In this document: piece after piece, positions 16,982-25,164 of the stretch | Position numbering within the stretch: position 1 is the first letter of the stretch | How the letters are laid out: every line of letters starts with the position of its first letter | From: Micromonospora avicenniae | Lineage (GTDB): Bacteria > Actinomycetota > Actinomycetes > Mycobacteriales > Micromonosporaceae | Assembly: GCF_900156065.1 (NCBI RefSeq) | Contig: NZ_FTNF01000005.1 | Span: forward strand, 248,001-312,000 | Length of the DNA: 64,000 nucleotides | Reading direction: 5' to 3' | The notes under the pieces: model-generated | Told to the model about the DNA's origin: nothing | The model's database searches: none | The model's input: the letters and a program-made list of their open reading frames with translations, nothing else | Program-made: the position numbers and the translations under genes

Positions 16982-17626
16982 ATGACCCGCGGTGAATTCG
17001 TCCTGTCGGCCATGATCGCCGGCCTGCTGCTGGTGGTGGCGGCCGGTCACGAGGCGGCCGTCGAAGGCCCGCCGGCGCAGGTCGCCGCCTCGCCCGCCGC
17101 CTTCGCCGGCGCCGATCCCGAGAGCTCGGCGGAGGCCGGCCCGCAGCCGGAGGCAGCCGGCCCGCAGCCGGAGGCGGCCGCCGCGCCCCAGCCGAACCCG
17201 ATCGTGGACGTCTTCGTCGAGGTCAGCCCGAGCACCGTGCAGCCGGGCTACCTGGTCGGTATCAAGGCCAGCTGCCGGGACAACTCGATCCCGGCGACCG
17301 TGGTGTCGGACGCGTTCGGGCGGGTCCAGGCGCAGCCGCAGCATGGGGTGCTGACCGCCGCGCCGATGGTGCGCGAGCGGACCTTCCCCGGCAACTACCG
17401 CGTCAAGCTCGAGTGCCGCGACGGCCAGACCGCCTCGACGATGCTCCAGGTGGTGAAGTCGGTGACGCCCAGCCGCGGCCCGGCCACCGGGTTCGGCGGC
17501 ACCGCGGGCGGCTTCCGCGGTGGCCTGCTGGTGCCCTTCGGAGTGGCGCTGGCGGTCGCCGGGCTGGTCGTCGCCCTCGTCACGCTGCGCCGGCCGCGTA
17601 CCGGGCGTGGCTCCGCGAGAGGCTGA
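16982..17626 (+). CDS. Secreted, C-terminally anchored protein next to a sortase
   Basis: A 214-residue exported protein. A signal sequence (SAMIAGLLLVVAAGHEA) is followed by a low-complexity linker with two PQPEAAGPQPEAA repeats, then a small beta-rich domain with two Cys (KASCRDN and KLECRDG) that may form a disulfide. The C-terminus shows GPATG, glycine-rich spacing, a hydrophobic helix LLVPFGVALAVAGLVVALVTL and the basic tail RRPRTGRGSARG. That order resembles a cell-wall sorting signal although LPxTG is absent. A class F sortase gene begins six bases after its stop. No specific function is recognised. Confidence 0.75.
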   Translation: MTRGEFVLSAMIAGLLLVVAAGHEAAVEGPPAQVAASPAAFAGADPESSAEAGPQPEAAGPQPEAAAAPQPNPIVDVFVEVSPSTVQPGYLVGIKASCRDNSIPATVVSDAFGRVQAQPQHGVLTAAPMVRERTFPGNYRVKLECRDGQTASTMLQVVKSVTPSRGPATGFGGTAGGFRGGLLVPFGVALAVAGLVVALVTLRRPRTGRGSARG

Positions 17627-17631
17627 ACCGG

Positions 17632-18411
17632 ATGCCGGCCCCGCGCCCCACTCGTCCGCCGGTCGGATCGCCGGCCGACCGTTCGGCGCTCGCCCAGCGG
17701 GTCTCCATCACACACGCGATCACCGCGAAGGCGCCCCCGCCGGTACGCCCCGCTGCCGGCCGGGGCACCGGCCTCCGGGCCGCCCGGCCCCGCCGCTCGC
17801 CCTGGACGCTGCCGCTGGCTGTGGTGCTGGTGCTGGCCGGAGTCTTCGCCACCGGGATGGGGCTGGGCCGCTCGGTCGACCCCGGGGAGTGGACCGCCGG
17901 CGGTGGGGATCGGCGGGCGGGCGGCGACAGCGGCGCGATGCGGGCGAGCCGTCCGGTGAGTCTCTCGATGCCGACGATCAAGGTGTCCGCGCCGGTGGCT
18001 CCGGTCGGGCAGGCCCGGGACGGTTCGATAGCGGTGCCGCCGTTGGAGCGGCACAACGAGACCGGCTGGTACGACCGGGGGCCCACCCCGGGAGAGCCCG
18101 GCCCGGCCGTGATCGTCGGGCACGTGGACACGAAGGACGGGCCTTCGGTCTTCTACGACCTGGGCAAGCTGAAGCCGGGCGATGCCGTCGAGGTGACCCG
18201 GGCGGACGGGTCGGTGGTGGTGTTCCGGGTCGACTCGGTGGAGCGCTTCCCGAAGGACAGGTTCCCGGCCGACCGGGTCTACGGCCACGAGGGTCCGCCG
18301 GGCCTTCGGCTGATCACGTGTGGCGGTGAGTTCGTCGGCGGCCGCGAGGGCTACGCGGACAACGTCATCGCCTTCGCCGCCCTGGTCACCGTCCGCCCCA
18401 CCCCGGCCTGA
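17632..18411 (+). CDS. Class F sortase
   Basis: A 259-residue membrane-anchored transpeptidase. A basic N-terminus and one TM helix (LPLAVVLVLAGVFATGMGLG, about residues 60-80) precede the sortase barrel. Catalytic residues are visible: His in VIVGHVDTKDGPSVFYDL, Cys in LRLITCGGEF, and a likely Arg in GGREGYADNVIAFA, the class F pattern. It would cleave a sorting motif and link the protein to cell wall or another acceptor. Start ATG 17632 is close behind the previous gene, so the two form an operon, and that protein is the obvious candidate substrate. Confidence 0.9.
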   Translation: MPAPRPTRPPVGSPADRSALAQRVSITHAITAKAPPPVRPAAGRGTGLRAARPRRSPWTLPLAVVLVLAGVFATGMGLGRSVDPGEWTAGGGDRRAGGDSGAMRASRPVSLSMPTIKVSAPVAPVGQARDGSIAVPPLERHNETGWYDRGPTPGEPGPAVIVGHVDTKDGPSVFYDLGKLKPGDAVEVTRADGSVVVFRVDSVERFPKDRFPADRVYGHEGPPGLRLITCGGEFVGGREGYADNVIAFAALVTVRPTPA

Positions 18412-18468
18412 ACTCCGCCCCCCTCCCGGGCCCGTGATCAGCCAAGGCAGGGGGCGGGGCATCGGGGT

Positions 18469-18768
18469 GGGGTCAGGGACCTGCTGGACTACTTCGAACT
18501 CGAGCAGGTCGGCGCCGGTGGCGACCGGGCGTTGCTGGCCGCCGTGCGCGGCGCGGGAGGGGCCGGCGGCCCAGGCCTGGTACGCCTCCTCCGACTCCCA
18601 CTTCGTGTACACGAAGTAGCGGCTCTCTCCGGCGACCGGACGGAGCAGCTCGAACCCGAGGAAGCCGGGGGAGTTCTCGACGGCGCCCGCCCGGGCCGCG
18701 AAGCGCTTCTCCAACTCCTCGCCGGCACCCGGCGGGACGTCGATCGCGTTGATCTTCACAACTGCCAT
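18469..18768 (-). CDS. mhuD: MhuD-type haem-degrading monooxygenase, 3' end disrupted
   Basis: An ABM-fold haem oxygenase. The first 97 residues closely follow Mycobacterium tuberculosis MhuD (VVKINAIDVPPGAGEELEKR, ENSPGFLGFELLRPV, PVATGADLLEFEVV), with the MhuD catalytic residues at the same numbers: Asn7, Trp66 and haem-ligand His75. Iron released from haem would complement siderophore uptake. The reading frame has no stop where the family ends. It runs on to 17395, antisense to the sortase gene. A one-base shift after codon 97 would give TGA at 18475-18473, so the end given here is approximate. Leaderless start: TAGGGT six bases before the ATG. Confidence 0.8.
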
Positions 18769-18774
18769 GTCCCC

Positions 18775-18780
18775 ACCCTA
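18775..18780 (-). promoter_or_regulatory. Leaderless-type -10 element for mhuD
   Basis: TAGGGT, then GGGGAC, then the ATG at 18768. This nearly repeats the arrangement before the YciI gene at 4900. Confidence 0.5.
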
Positions 18781-18786
18781 ACCAGC

Positions 18787-19584
18787 TCAGAACGTCTCGA
18801 TCGCGGGCACCAGGTCGGCGTCGACGACGATCGGTGCGTGATCGGAGGGCCCCTTGCCCTTGCGCGCCTCCCGGTCGACGTACGCGGAGCGGACCGTCCG
18901 GGCGAACGGCGCCGAGGCGTACACCAGGTCGATCCGCATGCCCTTGTTCTGGTGGAACATGCCGGCCCGGTAGTCCCAGTAGGTGAACGGGTGCGGCCCC
19001 TTCATCGGCGTCGGCACCACGTCGGCCAGACCCAGGTCGCGTAGCGCGGCCAGCGCCGCGCGCTCGGCCGGGGTGACGTGGGTGGAGTGGGCGAACACGG
19101 CCGGGTCCCAGACGTCGGCGTCGGTCGGGGCGACGTTGAAGTCACCGCAGACGGCCAGCGGGAGCCCACCGGTGAGTTCCTGCTCCAGCGCGTCGCGCAG
19201 CGCGGCGAACCAGGCCAGCTTGTACGCGTAGTGCGGGTCGTCCGGCGTCCGGCCGTTGGGCACGTACACCGACCAGACCCGGAGCCCGTCGCAGGTGGCG
19301 GAGATGGCACGGGCCTCGGGAGCGGGGAACCCCGGCTCGCCGGGGAACCCGACGGTCACGTCGGCCAGGCCGACCCGGGACAGCAGGGCCACCCCGTTCC
19401 ACCGACCGTCGCTGTGGCTGGCCACGGTGTAACCCAGCTCGCCCACCTCCGTCACCGGAAAGGCGCCGTCCGGGCACTTGGTCTCCTGGAGGCAGACCAC
19501 GTCCGGCTCGGTGGTGCCGAGCCAGTCGAGCAGCCGGGGGAGCCGGGCTTTCACCGAGTTCACGTTCCAGGTCGCCAGGCGCAT
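18787..19584 (-). CDS. xth: Exodeoxyribonuclease III
   Basis: A 265-residue AP endonuclease/3'-5' exonuclease of the ExoIII family, acting in base-excision repair. Motifs: LATWNVNSVKARL at the N-terminus, the metal ligand Glu in LQETK, GDFNVAPTD, and the C-terminal catalytic SDHAPIVVD; the Tyr-containing VWSVYVPNGR is also present. ATG 19584 (MRLATWNVNS) fits the family N-terminus better than the in-frame upstream start at 19605. No clear Shine-Dalgarno is seen. Confidence 0.92.
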   Translation of the reverse strand: MRLATWNVNSVKARLPRLLDWLGTTEPDVVCLQETKCPDGAFPVTEVGELGYTVASHSDGRWNGVALLSRVGLADVTVGFPGEPGFPAPEARAISATCDGLRVWSVYVPNGRTPDDPHYAYKLAWFAALRDALEQELTGGLPLAVCGDFNVAPTDADVWDPAVFAHSTHVTPAERAALAALRDLGLADVVPTPMKGPHPFTYWDYRAGMFHQNKGMRIDLVYASAPFARTVRSAYVDREARKGKGPSDHAPIVVDADLVPAIETF

Positions 19585-19681
19585 GCGTCCAGCCTGCCGC
19601 ATCAACGGCCGGTACGCCGGTCCGGCACCCCGGGTGTCGCGCTTCGCAGGGATGGCGCCGAGGGGGCGTGCAGCGTGGCCG

Positions 19682-20599
19682 TCAGTTCCCGGTGTCGTTC
19701 GGGCGGCTCTGCTCGGCCAGGAAGCGCTCCAGTTCGGCGGCGAGTTCCTCGGCCGACGGCAGCGAACCCATCTCCGGCGCGAGCAGGTTCTTCCCGCCCC
19801 GGCCCCGGGCGAACGCGTCGTACTGCTCCTCGAGCGCCTGCACGAGCGCCGCAGCGTCCTCGGTCTGCGCGACCTGCCGGTCGATCTCGACCCGGATCAC
19901 CTCGGCAGCCGAGCGCAGCTCGTCGCTGGGCAGCAGCAGCCCGGTGGCCCGGGAGACCGAGGCGAGCAGCACCTCCGCGGCGGCCGGGTACTCGGTCTGC
20001 GCCACATAGTGCGGCACGTGGGCCGCGAAGCCGATCGCGTCGCGACCCAGTTCGCCGAGACGGAACTCGAGCAGGTGGCCGACACCGGCGGGTACCTGCA
20101 CCCGCTGCAGCCACGGCTCGTGCCCGGCGATCAGCTCGCGGCGCGTGGCGTGCACGGTCACCCCGGTCGGGCGGGTGTGCGGCACGGCCATCGGGATCGA
20201 GTTCAGCCCGACGGTGAGCCGGACGCCCAGCCGGGCGCCGAGCCCGGCGACGGCGGCCACGAAGCGCTCCCACTGCACGTCCGGCTCGGGGCCGGTGAGC
20301 AGCAGGAAGGGGGTGCCGTCGTCGTCGCGCAACAGGTGCAGCTCGAGCTTCGGCGCGTCGTAGGACTCCCAGTGGTCCTCGACGAAGGTCATGATCGGTC
20401 GACGGGAGCGGTAGTCGAAGAGCTGGTCCAGGTCGAAGGTCGCGATGGGGCGAGCCTCCAGCGAGGTGAGCAGCTGCTCGCGGGCGAGCCGGCTCGCGTT
20501 TCCGGCGTCGACGAACCCGGTCAGGGCCTGGATGAGGACCGGCTGACCGAGGTCGGGCAGATCGTCGGTGAGCTCGTAGAGCTCGTGTGGGTCGAGCAC
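19682..20599 (-). CDS. PAC2 family protein (proteasome assembly chaperone-like)
   Basis: A 305-residue PAC2-superfamily protein. It shows VLIQALTGFVDAGNASRLAREQLL near the N-terminus, FDLDQLFDYRSRRP, TFVEDHW, then LLLTGPEPDVQWERF and a C-terminal helical region AAEVIRVEIDRQV. Actinobacteria possess proteasomes and often carry this gene; its role there is not established. GTG 20599 (VLDPHELYEL) chosen because GGGAGG lies nine bases upstream; the frame is open further to 20653 without support. Confidence 0.85.
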   Translation of the reverse strand: MLDPHELYELTDDLPDLGQPVLIQALTGFVDAGNASRLAREQLLTSLEARPIATFDLDQLFDYRSRRPIMTFVEDHWESYDAPKLELHLLRDDDGTPFLLLTGPEPDVQWERFVAAVAGLGARLGVRLTVGLNSIPMAVPHTRPTGVTVHATRRELIAGHEPWLQRVQVPAGVGHLLEFRLGELGRDAIGFAAHVPHYVAQTEYPAAAEVLLASVSRATGLLLPSDELRSAAEVIRVEIDRQVAQTEDAAALVQALEEQYDAFARGRGGKNLLAPEMGSLPSAEELAAELERFLAEQSRPNDTGN

Positions 20600-21020
20600 C
20601 GGTGCGGACCTCCCTGAGATGGTGCCTACGGAGCGCCGTCGCATGCACGGCACCCCGTTCCGGCAACGTACCCGCCATCCTGGTGCATTCCTTCGCCGGG
20701 CGGCCCGTTCTCAGGGAGTGATCAGGATCGGGCGAATACCGCTATTCCGCCGGGCGTCGGGGTGTGGTCTGCCTGTTCGGTCGAGCCCGACATGGTCCGA
20801 ACGGCCTAGTTTAGTGATCGTGGGGCGAGGAGCCGGCGGTCGCCCGCTTCCGGCCGGGCCGGTTGCGCCTGGGTCGACCGACCGGTTCGTCCCGGCCGCG
20901 AGGTCCGTCCATCGACCGACCGGTGGCTCCCCGGCTGTCCACCGACCCGGCCCGAATCTGTGGTGAGGGCCACGAGATCACCGACGGTAATCATCGGGTG
21001 CGTCTGCCTAGCCTCGGCTG
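20600..21020. other. Intergenic region before the transglycosylase-like gene
   Basis: A 421-base divergent spacer. It carries the start signal of the PAC2 gene at its left edge and TAGCCT at 21009-21014, the likely -10 for the rightward gene. No convincing gene is seen in either strand. Confidence 0.5.
21009..21014 (+). promoter_or_regulatory. Leaderless-type -10 element
   Basis: TAGCCT followed by six bases and the ATG at 21021, with no Shine-Dalgarno between. Confidence 0.45.
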
Positions 21021-21956
21021 ATGCGTGACGACGGCACCCTCGACGAACCGAACGCCCCCCTCGATCCGAATGTTCTTACGGATGACCAGGCATCGGCCGA
21101 ACGGACGATGATGCTGCGGCGCCTTCGAGCCGCCACCCCGGGCCTGCGGGCCGCCCGCGACCGCGCCGCCGACTACGCGGCACCACGCCTCCGGTCTGCC
21201 CGCGACCGGGCGCGGCAGTTCGCGACGACGCCCGGACGGGCCCGGATCCTGCTCGCCACCGGCGTCGTGTGCTGCCTCGGCCTGGCGACGTACGCGCAGG
21301 TCAGCGACGACACCGCCCCCGTGGTGGCCCGGGTGGACCCGCTGGCCGCCCGCTCCGAGCTGGTCCAGCGCGCCCAGCAGGAGCACGCCTCCCGGTCCCT
21401 CGACCGGTCGGCGAGCGGCCAGCCCGCTTCGCCGGCCCCGAGCCGGCCCGGCGCGTCCGGCAGCCCGGACGCCGACCCGGACGTGCGGGCGATGAAGGAG
21501 CCGGCGGAGCCGGAGCCGGTGGCGGGGCTGACCCGGACGCAGATGAAGAACGCCGAGATCATCGTGCGTACCGGCCGGGGCATGGGAGTGCCGCGCCGGG
21601 GGATGGTGATCGCGGTGGCCACCGCCATGCAGGAGAGCAACCTGTACAACCTCGCCAGCGGTGTGATCCCCGAGTCGCAGCGGCACCCGCACCAGGGGCT
21701 CGGCTGGGACCACGACTCGGTCGGCCTGTTCCAGCAGCGCTCGAGCAGCGGTTGGGGACCGGTGGACCGGTTGATGGATCCCGAGTTCGCCACCCGGCAG
21801 TTCCTCGGCGCGCTGGAGCGGGTCCCGGGCTGGCAGCAGATGCGGCTCACCGACGCCGCCCAGGCGGTGCAGGTGTCGGCGTACCCCGACTACTACGCGA
21901 AGCACGAGTGGCGGGCGAACGAGGTCGTCGACGCCATCCTGCCGACGGAGCGGTAG
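21021..21956 (+). CDS. Membrane-anchored lysozyme/transglycosylase-like protein
   Basis: A 311-residue protein. After a charged cytoplasmic N-terminus, one TM helix (ILLATGVVCCLGLATYA, about residues 75-92) anchors an external part. A Ser/Pro/Ala-rich linker leads to a C-terminal domain of about 140 residues: QMKNAEIIVRTGRGMGVPRR, VIAVATAMQESNLYNLASG, GWDHDSVGLFQQRSSSGWG and TRQFLGALERVPGW. The AxxQES motif and the helical pattern resemble lysozyme-fold lytic transglycosylases, so peptidoglycan cleavage is the best guess. Start supported by a leaderless -10. Confidence 0.75.
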   Translation: MRDDGTLDEPNAPLDPNVLTDDQASAERTMMLRRLRAATPGLRAARDRAADYAAPRLRSARDRARQFATTPGRARILLATGVVCCLGLATYAQVSDDTAPVVARVDPLAARSELVQRAQQEHASRSLDRSASGQPASPAPSRPGASGSPDADPDVRAMKEPAEPEPVAGLTRTQMKNAEIIVRTGRGMGVPRRGMVIAVATAMQESNLYNLASGVIPESQRHPHQGLGWDHDSVGLFQQRSSSGWGPVDRLMDPEFATRQFLGALERVPGWQQMRLTDAAQAVQVSAYPDYYAKHEWRANEVVDAILPTER

Positions 21957-21975
21957 TCTACGGCCACAGTGGACG

Positions 21976-22001
21976 GTTGGTCGCCGGGCCATCCCGGGTA
22001 C
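21976..22001 (+). promoter_or_regulatory. SigB/SigF-type promoter candidate
   Basis: GTTG, 16 bases, GGGTAC, about 55 bases upstream of the 47-residue gene. The -35 differs from GTTT at one base. Confidence 0.35.
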
Positions 22002-22057
22002 ATCCGTTGTCGGTTCCGGGTACACATGAGTGGGGGTTAACCGACAGGAGGACCGAG

Positions 22058-22201
22058 ATGTCTCTGTTTCAGCGGATCAGCACCTTCCTGCGCTCGCCCA
22101 AAGGGCAGCAACTCGTCGCGCGCGGCCGCCGGGAACTCGCCAAGCCGGAGAACCAGCGGAAGCTGAAGGGGCTGGCGGCGAAGCTCTCCCACCGCCGCTG
22201 A
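22058..22201 (+). CDS. Small basic protein of unknown function
   Basis: A 47-residue protein beginning MSLFQRISTFLRSPKGQQ and ending GLAAKLSHRR. It is strongly basic and helical, with no membrane segment. The gene has an excellent ribosome site (AGGAGG at 22046-22051, spacing 6), which supports it as real despite its size. A possible SigB/F-type promoter lies upstream. Similar short proteins are common and unannotated in actinomycetes; the function is unknown. Confidence 0.65.
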   Translation: MSLFQRISTFLRSPKGQQLVARGRRELAKPENQRKLKGLAAKLSHRR

Positions 22202-22249
22202 CCCCTACCGGCCCTCCGCATCGCCCGCACCGACCTCTCGGGAGTACCC

Positions 22250-23005
22250 GTGTCCGAACCCGTGCCCGCCGACGGCCAGCCGCCCACTCCCGCGCCGCAG
22301 TCGCCCGCCCCGGCGGTGGCCGCCGGCCAGGAGGTTCCCGAGTCGCCGCCCGCCACGCTGTGGGACCGGATGCGTGCCGACCCGCAGTACGCCCCGGAGC
22401 ACCTGGCGTTGGAGGCGGTGCGCCGGCTCGGGCCGGAGGCGGCGCAGTGGGCCGCGCGGGCGCGGGAAGAGGAGCCCGGCGTCACCACCGACGCGCTGGC
22501 CGAGCAGGCGGTACGCCGGTTCGTGAATCGGGCCCGGCTCTCCGGCGCGGTCTCCGGCGCCGCCGGGCTGCCCGGCGCGGTGATCGACATCGGCGTGCTG
22601 GCCTGGACCCAGGCCCGCATGGTGCTGCACGTCGCGGCGGCGTACGGCGTCGACCCGCTGCACACCGACCGCGCCACCGACCTGCTCGTCCTCCAGCGGG
22701 TGCACAAGGTCGCCGAGAGCGCCCGGCTGGCGCTGGGCGTGGCCGCCGGCCGGGAGCGTGCGGGCGCCCTGTTCGGCATGGGTGGGCAGGGCCAATTGGG
22801 CAAGGCCATGCTGCGGTTGGGTGTACGTCTGGCGCAGATGGCCGGGATACGAGCGGCCAAGCGCGTCTTCGCCAAACTCGTGCCCGGTGCGGCGATCATC
22901 CTCGGCACCTGGGCGAACTCGTCCGCCACCAAGGATCTCGCCGAACGCTCCCGGGTGCTCTACCGGCAGCACGCGAGCGGCGTCCCGGGTCCGCGCCGCC
23001 CCTGA
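22250..23005 (+). CDS. EcsC-like protein
   Basis: A 251-residue protein. After a Pro-rich N-terminal tail of about 35 residues it shows the layout of EcsC-family proteins: helices with RFVNRARLSGAVSGAAGLPG, then VIDIGVLAWTQARMVLHVAAAYG, VHKVAESARLALG and a C-terminal VPGAAIILGTWANSSATKDL. The glycine-rich hydrophobic stretches may associate with the membrane. GTG start with GGGAG upstream. The EcsC assignment rests on pattern only; the role is unknown. Confidence 0.6.
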   Translation: MSEPVPADGQPPTPAPQSPAPAVAAGQEVPESPPATLWDRMRADPQYAPEHLALEAVRRLGPEAAQWAARAREEEPGVTTDALAEQAVRRFVNRARLSGAVSGAAGLPGAVIDIGVLAWTQARMVLHVAAAYGVDPLHTDRATDLLVLQRVHKVAESARLALGVAAGRERAGALFGMGGQGQLGKAMLRLGVRLAQMAGIRAAKRVFAKLVPGAAIILGTWANSSATKDLAERSRVLYRQHASGVPGPRRP

Positions 23006-23027
23006 CGCGCTGGTCAGGGCGGGCGCA
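22993..23027. terminator. Possible bidirectional terminator
   Basis: CGCCCCTGAC and GTCAGGGCGG arms flank a six-base loop between the convergent EcsC-like and SGNH genes; the stem is imperfect and includes the EcsC stop codon. Confidence 0.45.
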
Positions 23028-23029
23028 GG

Positions 23030-23881
23030 TCAGCCGGCGAGCCCGGAGGCGTCCCAGGCCACGTCGGCGAGCCGGCCCTGACCGGCCGCGTTCGGGTGGA
23101 ACCAGTCCAGCGGGCTCACCAGGTCAAGCGTGAAACGCACCCGGTGCACCGCGCCGCCGTCGTACCGGCAGCGCGACCCGTACGCCTTGCACGCCGCGGC
23201 CAGCTGACTGTTGTAGGCGTTGATCCGGGCGCGGAAGGCGGTCCGGCGGGCCCGGTCGGCCGGGGCGTTCGACGTCGGGTCGGCCAGCAGGGCCGGGCAG
23301 ACGCCGTGTCGCCAGGCCCGGACCGCCCGCTGGTCGGTGTGCCCGACCTCCCACAGCCGGTGCAGGTCGGGGATGCTCGCCACCAGCACCCGCGCCTTCG
23401 GGCGGCCCGCGCGCAGCGTCCGCAGCCCCCGGTCCACCTCGGTCCGGAACTGCCGTACCGGAGTCATGTCGTCGATGCTGGACCGGCAGGCGTCGTTGGC
23501 GCCGATCAGCACCGTGACAAGGTCGACGCGGTCGCGTACCGCCGCCCGGGCCTGTTCCGCCAGAGCGGCGGCCCGGGCCCCGGGCCGGGCGTGGTTGTAC
23601 GCGCGTTCCCGGACGTCCGGGTCGCGGTCGAGCAGGCGCCGGTAGAGGCTGCGTACCCGTAGCCCGTCCCCGGTCGACCAGGAGTTGCGTTCGCAGGAGG
23701 TGAGCACCAGACAGGAGCCGAACCCGGTGCTGATCGAGTCGCCGAGCGCGGCGATGCCACCGGATCCGCCGGGCTGCGGGGTGCCCCGGCTCGGGCGTGG
23801 CCCCGCCTCGCCGCCGCCCTCGCAGGCGAGGGCGACCAGGGCCAGGAGACAGGCGACGGTGGTGACCCAGCGGCGAGGCAT
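23030..23881 (-). CDS. SGNH/GDSL-family secreted hydrolase (lipoprotein)
   Basis: A 283-residue esterase/lipase-type hydrolase. The signal peptide ends in a lipobox (LVALAC), so it is probably lipid-anchored outside the cell. SGNH blocks: IAALGDSISTGFG (nucleophile Ser), the Gly in the block after NHARPGA, VLIGANDAC (oxyanion Asn) and DWFHPNAAG (catalytic Asp/His). Two pairs of Cys in the mature part may form disulfides. It may act on an acyl ester of lipid or cell-wall glycan. The gene stands alone. Confidence 0.88.
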   Translation of the reverse strand: MPRRWVTTVACLLALVALACEGGGEAGPRPSRGTPQPGGSGGIAALGDSISTGFGSCLVLTSCERNSWSTGDGLRVRSLYRRLLDRDPDVRERAYNHARPGARAAALAEQARAAVRDRVDLVTVLIGANDACRSSIDDMTPVRQFRTEVDRGLRTLRAGRPKARVLVASIPDLHRLWEVGHTDQRAVRAWRHGVCPALLADPTSNAPADRARRTAFRARINAYNSQLAAACKAYGSRCRYDGGAVHRVRFTLDLVSPLDWFHPNAAGQGRLADVAWDASGLAG

Positions 23882-24220
23882 GATCCCCCCGGACGTGCAG
23901 CTCAGAGCGACGGCGCGGTAACTCTATGCGCGGGGTCGGTTGGGCCGGACTGGCGCTGTCGCCTATGCGGCACATCCCTGCCACTGCTCGGTGCGATGTG
24001 GTAGCTCCCCGGTCCCGCGTGCCCGGCGCACTCCCGGTCGGCAAATCCGGGTGAGCCTGCGGCAAGCCTTGACCTCGCGAGCGCTCGAAGTGGAACGCTG
24101 AACCGGACACGCGGTAGACCCCGCACCGAGTGGCGGCGGTTCCGCGCCGCGGCCGGGTGTCGAGTCCTACGGCGACGCGGCGTCGTACCCGGTCCGTCCC
24201 GCCAGGAAAGAGGGAGTGTC
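23882..24220. other. Intergenic region before the LLM oxidoreductase gene
   Basis: A 339-base divergent spacer. AGGGAG near 24211 is the ribosome site of the next gene. A TTGACC at 24067 followed by the palindrome GAGCGCTC is visible but lacks a recognisable -10. No gene seen. Confidence 0.4.
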
Positions 24221-25090
24221 GTGAAACTCGGCCTGCACTACTGGACCTACACCACCCCGCCGGAGCCGGAGCTCATCGGGTCCACCCTGGCCCGGGCCGC
24301 CGGGGTCGCGGAGGCGGGCGGTTTCGCCTCCTTCACCGTCATGGACCACTTCTTCCAGATGGAGGCAGCGGCCGGGGTCGACGAGCCGATGCTGGAGGCG
24401 TACACCACGCTCGGCTTCGTCGCCGGCAAAACCCAGCGGATGACGCTCGGTGTGCTGGTGACCGGCGTGATGTACCGGTACCCCGGACTGCTCGCGAAGA
24501 CCGTCACCACCCTGGACGTGCTCTCCGGCGGTCGCGCCCGGCTGGGCATCGGCGCCTCCTGGTACGAGCGGGAGCAGCGTGGCCTCGGCGTGCCGGTGGT
24601 GCCGATGGCCGAGCGCTTCGAGCGGCTCGAGGAGACGGTGCAGATCTGCCTGCAGATGTGGAGCGAGGACAACGGGCCCTTCGAGGGGCGGCACTACCAA
24701 CTGGCCGAGACCCTCAACTCACCGGCTCCGCTGCGCCGGCCCCGCCCGCCGATCATGATCGGCGGCAACGGTGAGAAGAAGACCCTCCGGCTGGTCGCCC
24801 GGTACGCCGACGCGTGCAACTTCTACGGTGTGAGCGTGGACGAGGCCCGCCACAAGTTCGACGTGCTCCGGTCGCACTGCGAGGCCGAGGGGCGTGACTA
24901 CGACAGCATCGAGAAGACCCTCACGATGCAGGTTCATCCCCTGGACGACCCGGATGCCTTCCTCGCCGCCGCGCAGGAGTACGCCGCGCTCGGCGTGACC
25001 GAGGTCCAGGTGACGCCGGACCGGCACCCGGTCGAGTTCGCCGAGCAGGTCGCCGAGCGGATCGCGCCGCGCCTCGCCGAGATCGGCTGA
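24221..25090 (+). CDS. LLM-class F420-dependent oxidoreductase
   Basis: A 289-residue luciferase-like TIM-barrel enzyme of the F420-dependent type. It begins MKLGLHYWTYT and shows GFASFTVMDHFFQM, LGFVAGKTQRMTLGVLVTGVMYRYPGLLAKTVTTLDVLSGGR (text split here only for description), LGIGASWYEREQ and PIMIGGNGEKKTLRLVARYAD, typical of this class. The substrate cannot be told. GTG start with AGGGAG seven bases before. Confidence 0.88.
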   Translation: MKLGLHYWTYTTPPEPELIGSTLARAAGVAEAGGFASFTVMDHFFQMEAAAGVDEPMLEAYTTLGFVAGKTQRMTLGVLVTGVMYRYPGLLAKTVTTLDVLSGGRARLGIGASWYEREQRGLGVPVVPMAERFERLEETVQICLQMWSEDNGPFEGRHYQLAETLNSPAPLRRPRPPIMIGGNGEKKTLRLVARYADACNFYGVSVDEARHKFDVLRSHCEAEGRDYDSIEKTLTMQVHPLDDPDAFLAAAQEYAALGVTEVQVTPDRHPVEFAEQVAERIAPRLAEIG

Positions 25091-25130
25091 CGGCCGGCAG
25101 CGGCGCGAAGCGGTCAGCCCGGTCAGCCCG

Positions 25131-25155
25131 GTTAACCCGGTCCGTCCCGGGGTAG
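25131..25155 (+). promoter_or_regulatory. SigB/SigF-type promoter candidate
   Basis: GTTA, 15 bases, GGGTAG, ten bases before the ATG at 25165. It would drive the small membrane protein and probably the aldehyde dehydrogenase behind it. Confidence 0.5.
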
Positions 25156-25164
25156 GTCGGAGGA

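Noticed and set aside
16870-17013. N-terminal extension of trmB
   Set aside because: Would overlap the neighbouring secreted-protein gene start and adds no methyltransferase-like sequence.
24067-24105. MerR/SoxR-type promoter with TTGACC and a palindromic spacer
   Set aside because: The spacer palindrome is only GAGCGCTC and no acceptable -10 follows at 19 bases; no MerR gene is near.
24120-24175. Possible tRNA (T-arm-like GGTGTCGAGTCC)
   Set aside because: No matching acceptor, D or anticodon stems can be drawn around it.
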